Positions 42,602 to 50,540 of a stretch of DNA of 64,000 nt are shown here, in pieces. Origin of the DNA: DASUPK01 sp963833375 (GTDB taxonomy: Bacteria; Actinomycetota; Thermoleophilia; Solirubrobacterales; 70-9); the NCBI GenBank assembly GCA_963833375.1, contig CAWHXR010000001.1, forward strand, positions 124,001 through 188,000. Reading direction: 5' to 3'. The position numbers and the translations under genes were made by a program. Within the stretch, counting starts at the first letter, position 1. Every line of letters starts with the position of its first letter. The notes under the pieces were generated by a model that was not told where the DNA came from, ran no database searches, and worked only from the letters and a program-made list of their open reading frames with translations.

Positions 42602-43429
42602 ATGAACCCCCCGGCGGCAGGCGATCCCGGTCTCGATGCGCACGCCCTCGAGCTGCTGGCGCCGCTGCGGGAGAACGCCGGCCGCTCCGCGATCCTCACC
42701 GACGTCGACGGGACGATCGCCCCGATCGTCCTCGATCCGGGCGGCGCGGCGGTGCCGGACGCGACCCGCGAGCTGCTGCGCGCCCTGGCGGATCGCTACG
42801 CCCTGGTCGGCTGCCTGAGCGGCCGCCGGGCCCTGGATGCCAGGCGGGTGGTCGGGCTCGACGAGGTGGCCTACTCCGGCAACCATGGCTTCGAGCTGCT
42901 GCTGCCCGGCGACAGCGAGCCGCGGCCGGACCCGTCCCTGGACGAGCACGAGGCCGACGCACCGCGGTTCGTCGGCGGGCTGGACCGCTCGGAGCTCGAT
43001 CGCGTCGGAATCCGCACCGAGGACAAGGGAGCGATCGTCGCCCTGCACTGGCGCGGCGCCGACAACGAGGGCGCGGCGGAATCCCTCGCGCAGGAGATTG
43101 CCAACGAGGCGGAGTGGCGGGGCCTGGTGCCCCATCGCGGTCGAAAGGTGCTGGAGATCCGCCCGAACGTGCCGATCAACAAGGGGATCGCGGTGGCCGC
43201 CCTGATCCCCTCGCGGCCGGTCGACGCCGCTCTCTACGGCGGAGACGACCGCACCGACGTGGACGCGTTCACGGCGCTGCGGACGCTGAAGGAGGACGGC
43301 CGGCTGCGCGACACCGTCTGCGTCGCCGTCGCCTCGGACGAGTCGCCGCCCGAGGTCTCGAACGCGGCCGACCTCACCGTTCCGGGACCGGAGGGGTTCG
43401 CGCGGGTGCTCAGGGCCCTGGCGGACTAG
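42602..43429 (+). CDS. otsB: Trehalose-6-phosphate phosphatase
   Basis: 275 residues from ATG 42602. HAD motif I is ILTDVDGTIAPI, with SGRRALDARRVVGLDEVAYSGNHGFEL and, near the C-terminus, KVLEIRPNVPINKGIAV and GGDDRTDVDAF (motif IV). These are standard OtsB features. It makes trehalose from trehalose-6-phosphate. The synthase OtsA is not in the window. A -10-like GATACT lies 9 nt upstream. Confidence 0.93.
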   Translation: MNPPAAGDPGLDAHALELLAPLRENAGRSAILTDVDGTIAPIVLDPGGAAVPDATRELLRALADRYALVGCLSGRRALDARRVVGLDEVAYSGNHGFELLLPGDSEPRPDPSLDEHEADAPRFVGGLDRSELDRVGIRTEDKGAIVALHWRGADNEGAAESLAQEIANEAEWRGLVPHRGRKVLEIRPNVPINKGIAVAALIPSRPVDAALYGGDDRTDVDAFTALRTLKEDGRLRDTVCVAVASDESPPEVSNAADLTVPGPEGFARVLRALAD

Positions 43430-43440
43430 GGTCGCCCGCG

Positions 43441-43989
43441 ATGGCCTTCTGCGACCTGCTGCGGATGACGGTTCTGCTTGCGGCGGGAGCGGCAACCGCG
43501 CTCGCCGCCGTGACCGTGATCTCGGCGACCAATGCGAACGACACGAGGACCCTCTACGTCGCCGCAGGCTGGTGGGTTCTGGCACTGGTCGGCGGCATCG
43601 TCCTCGGACGGCCGGCGCGCGCCGCCGACGCCATGCGGCCCGCGCTGGCGGAGGCGCGGATGGCCACGGCGCTCCCCTCGCTCGGCAACCAGACGCGCGC
43701 CGCGCTGGCGCGCCTCTGGCCCCTCGCGCTCTTCGCTGCGATCGCAGGCGGGCTCGGCTTCGTCTTTCCCGGTGTCGCAGCGATCGGGACGGGCTTCGCG
43801 CTGGGCGCGGCGCTCACCTTGCGCGCCAGAGAGGGAGCGGTGGCCGCGATCGAGGAGCGGGACGGCGTCCGCTTCTACGTCCAGCCGGGATCGGCGCTGC
43901 AGCCGGTCAAGCTGGTGAGGACCCCTGGCCTCCGCCGCGACCGTCCGCCGCCGGGTAGCCCGCCTCCGCCGCCGGCGGCTGCCGCGTAA
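43441..43989 (+). CDS. Hypothetical membrane protein
   Basis: 182 residues. The gene's -10-like TAGGGT (43427-43432) includes the otsB stop, 8 nt before the ATG. Four hydrophobic segments occur (about 7-25, 38-56, 93-108 and 109-125). A cytoplasmic tail follows with GAVAAIEERDGVRFYVQPGS and a poly-Pro/Ala end. The family is not recognised; the EERDGVRFYV segment suggests a short globular region. Confidence 0.65.
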   Translation: MAFCDLLRMTVLLAAGAATALAAVTVISATNANDTRTLYVAAGWWVLALVGGIVLGRPARAADAMRPALAEARMATALPSLGNQTRAALARLWPLALFAAIAGGLGFVFPGVAAIGTGFALGAALTLRAREGAVAAIEERDGVRFYVQPGSALQPVKLVRTPGLRRDRPPPGSPPPPPAAAA

Positions 43990-44084
43990 CCCAGCTTCGC
44001 CATCAGGCGCGACCGCTGGCGGCCGCCCCACCTGGGGTTGACGGGCTTCGCCCTTCGCTCCCAGATGGAGCGGCCTCTGCGGTT

Positions 44085-45551
44085 CTAGGCTCCGGCCGGA
44101 GCCGCCTCGACCTCGGCGTTCGCCATCTCGACATGCGCCTTGCTGTCCCGCGAGCGGATCAGGATCAGCGTCGCGACGAAGCCCAGCGCCGCGATCACCG
44201 CGCCGCCGAGGAAGGCGCTCTGGAATCCCTCGGTGAGCGCGTTCGGCAGGCTCGAGGCGCCGGTCGCCATCACGTGCTCGGTGCGCGAGGTGGCGATCGT
44301 CGAGAGCACCGCCAGACCCAGCGCCCCGCCGATCTGCTGCGAGGTGTTGATCAGCCCGCTGGCCAGACCCTGCTCGCGCTCCTCCACTCCGGAGACGGCT
44401 GCGATCGTCGAGGTGACGAAGCCGAACCCCAGCCCGACCGCCGCGAGCATCGACGGTCCGAGGATGTCGGTGAGGAAGCCGCCGCCGACGGAGACCTGGC
44501 TGAACCAGGCCAGCCCGGCGGAGACGAACAGCAGCCCGGCGGCGAGGATCGGCTTGAAGCCGAACCTGGTCACCAGCTGGCCTCCGAAGCCGGCCGCGAC
44601 GATGATCGTCAGCGCCAGCGGCAGGTAGGAGAGGCCGGCGTGGATCGGGCTGTAGCCCAGCACCTGCTGCATGTACAGGGAGATGAAGAAGAACATCGAG
44701 AACAACGATGCCCCCAGCAGGATGCCGACCACGTTCGCCCCGGTCAGGGTCCTGAGCCGGAAGATCCGGAACGGGATCAGCGGCGCCTTCGAGCGGAGCT
44801 CGATCGCGACGAAGGCCGCGATCAGGGCCGCCGAGAGCGCCAGCAGGCTGACGATCTTGGTGGAGCCCCAACCCGAGTTGCTGGCGTCGAGGAACGAGTA
44901 AGCCAGCACCGAGAGGCCCGCCGTGACCGTGACGGCGCCGGCGGCGTCGAAGTGACGCGTGGCCGACTCGGAGCGGCTCTCCGGGATCAGGCCGGGCGTC
45001 AGCGCCAGCGCGACCAAGGCGACCGGGACGTTCACCCACAGGACCCATTCCCAGCCGAGGCTGTCGGTGAGGATGCCGCCGAGCAGCACGCCGACTGCGC
45101 CGGCCGAGCCGGCGACCGCGCCCCAGGCGCCGAGGGCCTTGTTGCGCTCAGCCCCGTCTGCGAACAGCGTCGTGACGATCGAGAGCGCGGCCGGCGAGAT
45201 GATCGCGGCGCCCAGCCCCTGTGCGGCCCGGGCTGCGATCAGCTGGCCCTGGTTCGTGGCGAAGCCCGCGGCCAGGGATGCGACCGCGACAACCAGCAGG
45301 CCCGCCATGAAGACACGGCGTCGCCCGAGCAGGTCGGCGGCGCGCCCGCCGAGCAGGAGGAAGCCTCCGAAGGCGATCACATACGCGTTCACGACCCACG
45401 GCAGGTTCTCCTCCGAGAAGTTCAGTCCCTTGCCGATGCTCGGGAGCGCGACGTTGACGATGGACGCATCGAGGACCACGACGAATTGCGCTACGCAAAG
45501 CAGGATCAACGCTGTCCATCGACGCTCTAGGTATTCCTGTGCGGTTGTCAT
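44085..45551 (-). CDS. MFS drug exporter, DHA2 (EmrB/QacA) type
   Basis: 488 residues with 14 predicted helices. Signatures: VVLDASIVNVALPSIG (motif D1), NLPWVVNAYVIAFGGFLLLGGRAADLLGRRR (motif A), and AAVSGVEEREQGLASGLINTSQQIGGALG (motif C region). These proteins pump drugs or metabolites out with protons. It has an AAGGAG ribosome site and is divergent from a TetR gene, whose product probably represses it. The gap carries two inverted repeats. Confidence 0.92.
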   Translation of the reverse strand: MTTAQEYLERRWTALILLCVAQFVVVLDASIVNVALPSIGKGLNFSEENLPWVVNAYVIAFGGFLLLGGRAADLLGRRRVFMAGLLVVAVASLAAGFATNQGQLIAARAAQGLGAAIISPAALSIVTTLFADGAERNKALGAWGAVAGSAGAVGVLLGGILTDSLGWEWVLWVNVPVALVALALTPGLIPESRSESATRHFDAAGAVTVTAGLSVLAYSFLDASNSGWGSTKIVSLLALSAALIAAFVAIELRSKAPLIPFRIFRLRTLTGANVVGILLGASLFSMFFFISLYMQQVLGYSPIHAGLSYLPLALTIIVAAGFGGQLVTRFGFKPILAAGLLFVSAGLAWFSQVSVGGGFLTDILGPSMLAAVGLGFGFVTSTIAAVSGVEEREQGLASGLINTSQQIGGALGLAVLSTIATSRTEHVMATGASSLPNALTEGFQSAFLGGAVIAALGFVATLILIRSRDSKAHVEMANAEVEAAPAGA

Positions 45552-45608
45552 TCCCCCTGACTCCTTTCGTTATCGCGGCTGTCGGCTTTGCCTTTTCACC
45601 TCTACGAC

Positions 45609-45710
45609 GAACGGCGATCGTTCAAATGGACAGCTCCGCTATCGTTATGGCCCAATCGGAAGATGAATTCCGGTTTCACTTTGGTGCACTATACGGAATC
45701 TTGATTCCGT
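45609..45710. promoter_or_regulatory. Inverted repeats between the MFS and TetR genes
   Basis: ACGGAATC-TT-GATTCCGT (45693-45710) is a perfect 18-bp palindrome and the best candidate for the TetR operator. GAACG-N5-CGTTC (45609-45623) is a second, shorter one nearer the MFS gene. A related GGAA-N6-TTCC is seen near 45658-45672. The 219-bp gap is AT-richer than its surroundings. Confidence 0.65.
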
Positions 45711-45770
45711 TTGCGTGCATCTCGTCACACAAGGCCCGCCGAGCTTCCCTCACCCTTCTCACCCCATCTG

Positions 45771-46409
45771 ATGGCAGCCACCACCAAGACGAAGCCCGCC
45801 AAGGCGCCCCACCTGCGCGCCGATGCCCGTCGCAACCGCGAGGCGGTTCTGCAGGCCGCGCGCGAGGCGTTCGCCGAGCAGGGCTTCGACTGCCAGATGG
45901 AGGACATCGCCCGGGCGGCGGGCGTTGGGGTCGGCACCGTCTACCGGCACTTTCCCAACAAGGAGGCGCTGCTCGACGCCCTGGTCACCGACCGCTTCGA
46001 GAAGCTCGCCGAGGAGACCGCGCGGTCGCTCGAGAAGGACGATCCCTGGGACGCCTTCTGTGAGCTGATGCGGTGGTCGGCCAAGCTTCAGGCCGAGGAC
46101 CGCGGCCTCTCCGAGGTGCTCGCCTCACGCCCCCTGGTGGGCGAGGCAGCCGCCGCCAAGTCGGGGCTCGTCGATCTGAGCGAGAAGCTGATGCGCAAGG
46201 CCCAGCGGGCGGGGAAGATGCGCAAGGACCTGATGGTCGAGGACATCCCGACCATGATCTGCGGCCTCAGCGCCGTCACCGGGGCCGCGGACGGCAGCAT
46301 GCCCGCGATGAACTGGGAGCGCTTCCTGGAGCTGATGCTCGACGGGATGCGCGCCCCGGGCGGGGCCAAGCTGCCGCCCCCCAGGGCGCGGCTCAAGCAG
46401 CCGCGCTAG
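45771..46409 (+). CDS. TetR/AcrR-family regulator
   Basis: 212 residues from ATG 45771; the longer frame to 45711 runs into the operator. After a Lys/Ala-rich start the DNA-binding domain is NREAVLQAAREAFAEQGFD then DIARAAGVGVGTVYRHFPNKEALLDAL, the textbook pattern. The C-terminal domain resembles SbtR-like regulators (EDIPTMICGLSAVTGA). It probably represses the divergent MFS exporter and itself. Confidence 0.88.
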   Translation: MAATTKTKPAKAPHLRADARRNREAVLQAAREAFAEQGFDCQMEDIARAAGVGVGTVYRHFPNKEALLDALVTDRFEKLAEETARSLEKDDPWDAFCELMRWSAKLQAEDRGLSEVLASRPLVGEAAAAKSGLVDLSEKLMRKAQRAGKMRKDLMVEDIPTMICGLSAVTGAADGSMPAMNWERFLELMLDGMRAPGGAKLPPPRARLKQPR

Positions 46410-46410
46410 C

Positions 46411-46447
46411 GACGCGAGGGTGCTCCGCAGGCAAGGCCGGAGCAACC
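46411..46447 (+). repeat. Interspersed palindromic repeat, intergenic copy A
   Basis: This ~37-nt sequence starts 2 nt after the TetR stop. TGCTCCG (46421-46427) pairs with CGGAGCA around a 10-nt loop. It matches the reverse complement of the copy at 60349-60387 and the core at 33841-33870, apart from short indels. Confidence 0.72.
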
Positions 46448-46451
46448 GGTT

Positions 46452-48188
46452 TCATCTTGGCCTCGATCTCTTGCGCATCGACGCGAACGAGCGCCAGGGA
46501 CGCGTATTCACGATCTGCTCCGCGCTCAACCAGGCGCGGCGGGCAGTGGCGACCGAGTACTTCATGTTCGCCAGCGTGTCGGTCCCGTGGGCGTCGGTGT
46601 TGCAGACGATCCGCACGCCGGCCTCCGCGGCGAGCTTGGCGTGGCCCTCGTTCAGGTCCCGCCGGTTCGGGTTGCCGTTGATCTCCAACATCGTCCCCGT
46701 CCGGGCCGCGGCCTCAGCGATCCGCTCGATGTCGACGCCGTAGGGCTCCCGGCGCAGCAGCAGGCGCCCCGTGAGGTGGCCGATGCAGTCGACCAGCGGA
46801 TGCTCCATCGCCGCGATCACCCGCTCGGTCATCGCCCTCTCGGAGATCGTGAAGGAGGTGTGGACACTGCAGATCACCCAATCGAGCTGGGCCAAGAGCT
46901 CATCGGGGTAGTCCGGCGAGCCGTCGAGGCCGATGTTCACCTCCGATCCGGCGAGCAGGCGGAAGGCGCGCGGGCCGGACTCGTTCCAGGCGCCGATCTC
47001 CTCGATGCGGCCGGCGAGCTGCTTCGGGCTGACGTCGTTTCCAAAGCCGTGGCTCGCCGAGTGGTCGGTGACCGCGAGGTACGCGTAGCCGCGCGCCTGC
47101 GCCTCCTCGGCCATCTCCTCGAGGGAGTTGCGGCCGTCGGAGAGAGTCGTGTGGCAGTGCAGGTCCCCCCGGATGTCATCGACGGTGACGAGGTCGGGAA
47201 GCTCGCCGGTGTCGCCGGCCTCGATCTCGCCTCTGCCCTCGCGGAGCTCGGGCTCGATGTAGGGGAGGCCGAGCAGCTCGTAGACGCCCGCCTCGTCCTC
47301 GAACCTGTGGACCTTCTTCCCCTCGACCCTGGCGACGCCGTTCTCGCTGACCGAGAGCCCACGAGCCAGCGCCCGTTCGCGGAGCTGGACGTTGTGCGCC
47401 GCCGACCCGGTGAAGTGCTGGAGGAGGTTGCCGAAAGTCCTCTCGGTGCCGATCCGGAGGTCAACCTCGAGCCCCGAGTGTGTGAGCACGCTCGCGGCCG
47501 CGTCTCCGCCGCGCCTGGTCTCGGCCGAGAGGCCGTGGGTGGCGAGGGCCTGGGCCAGCGCACCAGGGTCGTCGGTGGTGGCGATCAGATCGAGGTCCTT
47601 GCAGGTCTCGGCCCAGCGCCTGGCGGAGCCGGCGAGCTCGATCCTGTTGGCGACGCCGAGCTCCTTCAGGTCGGCGCGGATCTCATCCGCGATCGGCAGG
47701 ACATGCGAGAGGAGCAGCCGCTCTCCGATCCCGTCCTCGGTTACCCCCTCGAGCGAGGAGATGATGTTCTCCTCGGTCTTCGGCCCGAGGCCGCGGATCC
47801 CGGCGATCCGCCCCTGTTCGGCCGCCTCCTTGAGCTCCTGCAGGTTCTCGACCCCGATCTCGTCGTAGATGCGGCGGGCCGTCTTCGCGCCCAGGCCCGG
47901 GACGCGGGTGACCTCAACCAGCGTCGCCGGGAACTTCGCCTTCAGCTTGTCGGCCGAGGGGATGCTCCCCGTCTCGATCAGGGTCTCGATCTTCTGAGCG
48001 AGGGTCTTGCCGACACCGGGCAGCTCGGTGAGCCTCCCCTCCCGGGCGAGCTGCTCGATCGAGATCGGGCTCTGGGCCACCGTACGAGCCGCCTCCTTGT
48101 AGGCGAGCACCCGGAAGCGATCGGCGCCGTCGAGCTCATAGAGGACGCCGAGCTCCCTGAGGGCGGCGGCTATCTCCGCGTTGCGCAT
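46452..48188 (-). CDS. polX: DNA polymerase X with PHP nuclease domain
   Basis: 578 residues. The N-terminal helix-hairpin-helix region has ELPGVGKTLAQKIETL and RVPGLGAKTARRI. The pol-X catalytic site is in GSARRWAETCKDLDLIATT. A C-terminal PHP domain has DLHCHTTLSDGRNSLEEMA and AVTDHSASHG, supplying 3'-5' exonuclease metal ligands. It fills gaps in base-excision repair. The tail ends in a basic RSRPR. Its start is 35 bp from the divergent ppm gene. Confidence 0.94.
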   Translation of the reverse strand: MRNAEIAAALRELGVLYELDGADRFRVLAYKEAARTVAQSPISIEQLAREGRLTELPGVGKTLAQKIETLIETGSIPSADKLKAKFPATLVEVTRVPGLGAKTARRIYDEIGVENLQELKEAAEQGRIAGIRGLGPKTEENIISSLEGVTEDGIGERLLLSHVLPIADEIRADLKELGVANRIELAGSARRWAETCKDLDLIATTDDPGALAQALATHGLSAETRRGGDAAASVLTHSGLEVDLRIGTERTFGNLLQHFTGSAAHNVQLRERALARGLSVSENGVARVEGKKVHRFEDEAGVYELLGLPYIEPELREGRGEIEAGDTGELPDLVTVDDIRGDLHCHTTLSDGRNSLEEMAEEAQARGYAYLAVTDHSASHGFGNDVSPKQLAGRIEEIGAWNESGPRAFRLLAGSEVNIGLDGSPDYPDELLAQLDWVICSVHTSFTISERAMTERVIAAMEHPLVDCIGHLTGRLLLRREPYGVDIERIAEAAARTGTMLEINGNPNRRDLNEGHAKLAAEAGVRIVCNTDAHGTDTLANMKYSVATARRAWLSAEQIVNTRPWRSFASMRKRSRPR

Positions 48189-48223
48189 GGCTCAAAGCTA
48201 GTGCCGACGGCTATCTTGCCGCC
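48189..48223. promoter_or_regulatory. Overlapping divergent promoters of polX and ppm
   Basis: TAGCTT (minus, 48200-48195) lies 6 nt before the polX ATG and TATCTT (plus, 48212-48217) lies 6 nt before the ppm GTG. The two -10 boxes are only 11 bp apart, so each -35 would sit at the other gene's start. RNA polymerase could not hold both at once. Confidence 0.65.
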
Positions 48224-48952
48224 GTGCCCGACGACCCTCCCCGGACGCAAGACGTCTGGGTCATCCTCCCGACCTACAACGAGGCCGAGAACCTCGAGCG
48301 GATCGTCGCCGCCGTCCTCGAGCACCTGCCGCCGTCGAGGAAGGTCCTGATCGTCGACGACAACTCGCCCGACGGCACCGGAGAGATCGCCGATCGCTTG
48401 GCCGCCTCCGACCAGTCGATCGAGGTGCTTCACCGCAAGCGCAAGGAGGGCCTCGGGCCGGCGTATCTCGCGGGCTTTCGAGTCGCGCTGAACGGCGGCG
48501 CCGAGCGCATCATCGAGATGGATGCCGACTTCTCCCATGACCCCTCGTATCTCCCAAGGCTGATCGAGGCTACGGAGCATGCCGACCTGGCGATCGGCTC
48601 CCGCTACGTGCCCGGCGGCGGCATCACCGAGTGGGGCCCCGTGCGCCGCCTCGTCAGCCGCGGTGGAAGCGTCTACGCCCGGGCTGCGCTCGGCCTGCCC
48701 GTGCGCGACCTCACCGGCGGCTTCAAGTGCTTCCGCCGGATCGTTCTCGAATCCATCAACCTCGAGACGATCGAGGCGCGGGGCTACGCCTTCCAGGTCG
48801 AGACGACCTATCGTGCGATCAGGGCCGGGTTCCGGGTCGTCGAGGTGCCGATCGTGTTCAAAGATCGCGCCGACGGGACATCAAAGATGAGCAAGGCGAT
48901 CGTCGCCGAGGCGATGTGGCGAGTGCCGGCCATGCGCTTCAGGCGTTGGTAG
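48224..48952 (+). CDS. ppm: Polyprenol-phosphate-mannose synthase (GT2, DPM1-like)
   Basis: 242 residues from GTG 48224. The GT2 fold has VILPTYNEAENLERIV, IVDDNSPDGTGEIAD, and the DAD metal motif in EMDADFSHDPSYLP. GSRYVPGGGITEWG and DLTGGFKCFRR complete the DPM1-type pattern. No membrane helices follow, so this is the soluble form. It makes polyprenyl-phosphate-mannose from GDP-mannose for GT-C enzymes such as the GT87 protein near 30 kb. Confidence 0.92.
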   Translation: MPDDPPRTQDVWVILPTYNEAENLERIVAAVLEHLPPSRKVLIVDDNSPDGTGEIADRLAASDQSIEVLHRKRKEGLGPAYLAGFRVALNGGAERIIEMDADFSHDPSYLPRLIEATEHADLAIGSRYVPGGGITEWGPVRRLVSRGGSVYARAALGLPVRDLTGGFKCFRRIVLESINLETIEARGYAFQVETTYRAIRAGFRVVEVPIVFKDRADGTSKMSKAIVAEAMWRVPAMRFRRW

Positions 48953-48974
48953 TACTTGCTTCACTTTGTATAGT
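48946..48974 (+). promoter_or_regulatory. Thioredoxin gene promoter
   Basis: TTGGTA (48946-48951) and TATAGT (48969-48974) are 17 nt apart and match the housekeeping consensus well. The -35 overlaps the ppm stop. The leader would be about 55 nt, with AGGAG 6 nt before the trxA GTG. Confidence 0.7.
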
Positions 48975-49034
48975 AACTTCGAAGCGTCTGGCTAGACCAA
49001 TCTGGGACCTTCAACCACGACCTAGGAGACCACA

Positions 49035-49361
49035 GTGCCGGGCAAGCTCACCGATGTAACCGACGCCACCTTCCAGTCCGAGGTTCTGGACGCCGACGGC
49101 CCCGTGCTCGTCGACTTCTGGGCTCCCTGGTGCGGCCCGTGCCGCGTCGTCCATCCCGTCCTCGAGGAGCTCGACTCGGAGCGGGAGGATCTGACCATCC
49201 TCAGTCTCAACACCGACGAGAACCCGCAGACCGCGGCCAAGTACGAAGTCCTCTCCATCCCGACCATGATCGTCTTCAAGGGCGGCGAGGTCGCCACCCG
49301 ACTGGTCGGCGCGCGGCCGAAGGCGAGGCTCGAGCAGGAGCTCGAGCCTGTGCTCGCGTAG
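49035..49361 (+). CDS. trxA: Thioredoxin
   Basis: 108 residues from GTG 49035. The active site is WAPWCGPCRVV with Cys33 and Cys36, and the cis-Pro loop SIPTMIVFKGG is present. Length is typical. The residue before the buried Pro is His instead of the usual Ala (CRVVHPVLEEL), a small deviation. It reduces protein disulfides in the cytoplasm. It has its own promoter. Confidence 0.94.
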   Translation: MPGKLTDVTDATFQSEVLDADGPVLVDFWAPWCGPCRVVHPVLEELDSEREDLTILSLNTDENPQTAAKYEVLSIPTMIVFKGGEVATRLVGARPKARLEQELEPVLA

Positions 49362-49408
49362 ATCCGGCCGCTGTTTGCGGCGACGTTGATGGCGAAGCCG
49401 CGTCTTCG

Positions 49409-49840
49409 CTAGAGGATCTGCTCGCTGACGAAGCCGGCGAGCAGCACGCCGAAGCCGGCGATCTCGATCACGATCAGGGTCCACATGAAGGGGTGCAGGC
49501 CGCCGGGCTCCTCCCCCTGGCGAAACTGGTTATCCGTGTCTCCCCGGATGCCGTGTGAGATGTAGGCGGTGATCGCCGCGAGGAAGAAGGCGATCACGGC
49601 GAAGGCGGCGATCAGGTTGACCGCAGCGCTCCAGCCGGAGAGCTCGACGAAGGTCGCGATCAGCAGCGTCGCGAACGAGTAGAGCAGCGCCGCGCGGTGC
49701 GCGACGTCCACGTAGGGATGCGCGAGCCCCTCCGGATTCGCCGCCATCTGCCGGTACTTCCAGAGGCCGAGCAGCAGCGCGCCGATGAAGATCAGCCCGG
49801 CGGCGAGCAGAACGGCCTTGGTGTCTCCCCCGAGCTCCAC
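49409..49840 (-). CDS. Hypothetical four-helix membrane protein
   Basis: 143 residues. Four helices are predicted. A conserved-looking cytoplasmic segment reads HPYVDVAHRAALLYSFA. I recall similar actinobacterial proteins of unknown role but cannot name a family. It stands 10 nt after the HAD phosphatase gene and may be in the ileS operon. Confidence 0.65.
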   Translation of the reverse strand: MELGGDTKAVLLAAGLIFIGALLLGLWKYRQMAANPEGLAHPYVDVAHRAALLYSFATLLIATFVELSGWSAAVNLIAAFAVIAFFLAAITAYISHGIRGDTDNQFRQGEEPGGLHPFMWTLIVIEIAGFGVLLAGFVSEQIL

Positions 49841-49850
49841 GGCCCGGAGC

Positions 49851-50540
49851 CTATTCGCCGCGCTCGAGCGAGTGAAGCCTCTCCGGTGTGAGATCCGCCG
49901 CGGAGGTGAGGGTCAGGCTCGCGAGGCCGAGCGCGTCGAGCTCCGGGGGGAAGTCCGCGTTCGGGGTTGCGATCACCACCATCCCGGCCGCGGCCGCCGC
50001 GCGGAGCCCGTTGCTCGAGTCCTCGACCGCCGCGCACGCACCGGGATCGGCGTCGAGGCGCCGAGCCGCCTCCAGGTAGACGTCCGGGGCCGGCTTGCCC
50101 CGCTCGACCTCCTCGGAGGAGACCGTGGCCCGGAAGGAGCCCGCCAGGCCGGCCCGCTCGACCACCAGGTCGATCAGGTGCCGGTTCGCAGAGGAGGCCA
50201 CCGCGAGCGGCCACTCACGCGCCAGCGAGCGGACCATCTCCACAGCGCCCGGTAGGAGCGGCAGCCGCTCCCGGTATCGATCGGCTACCCGGTTGGCCAC
50301 CCTTGCCGAGATCTCCTCCGGCGGGACCGGGACCCCGAGCTCCTCGTGCATGTAGCGCGACCACTCGATCGAGCTCATGCCGAGCATGTCCCACTGGGCA
50401 CGCTCGTGCCAGTGGCCGCCGGACCCCTCGGTGAAAGCCTTCTTGACCTCCTCCCAGACTGACTCGGAGTCGATCAGGACCCCGTCGAGATCGAAGATCA
50501 CGGCGGCGATGCCGCCGCCTGCCTTCGGGCGCGCCGCCAC
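49851..50540 (-). CDS. HAD-superfamily hydrolase (beta-phosphoglucomutase-like)
   Basis: 229 residues from a GTG that directly abuts the ileS stop. HAD motif I is VIFDLDGVLIDSESVWEEV, with ASSANRHLIDLV (motif II), RGKPAPDVYLEAARRL (motif III) and AVEDSSNGLRAAAAAGM (motif IV). This is the PGMB/phosphoglycolate-type subgroup with a helical cap, acting on small sugar phosphates. The exact substrate is unknown. Confidence 0.9.
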   Translation of the reverse strand: MAARPKAGGGIAAVIFDLDGVLIDSESVWEEVKKAFTEGSGGHWHERAQWDMLGMSSIEWSRYMHEELGVPVPPEEISARVANRVADRYRERLPLLPGAVEMVRSLAREWPLAVASSANRHLIDLVVERAGLAGSFRATVSSEEVERGKPAPDVYLEAARRLDADPGACAAVEDSSNGLRAAAAAGMVVIATPNADFPPELDALGLASLTLTSAADLTPERLHSLERGE

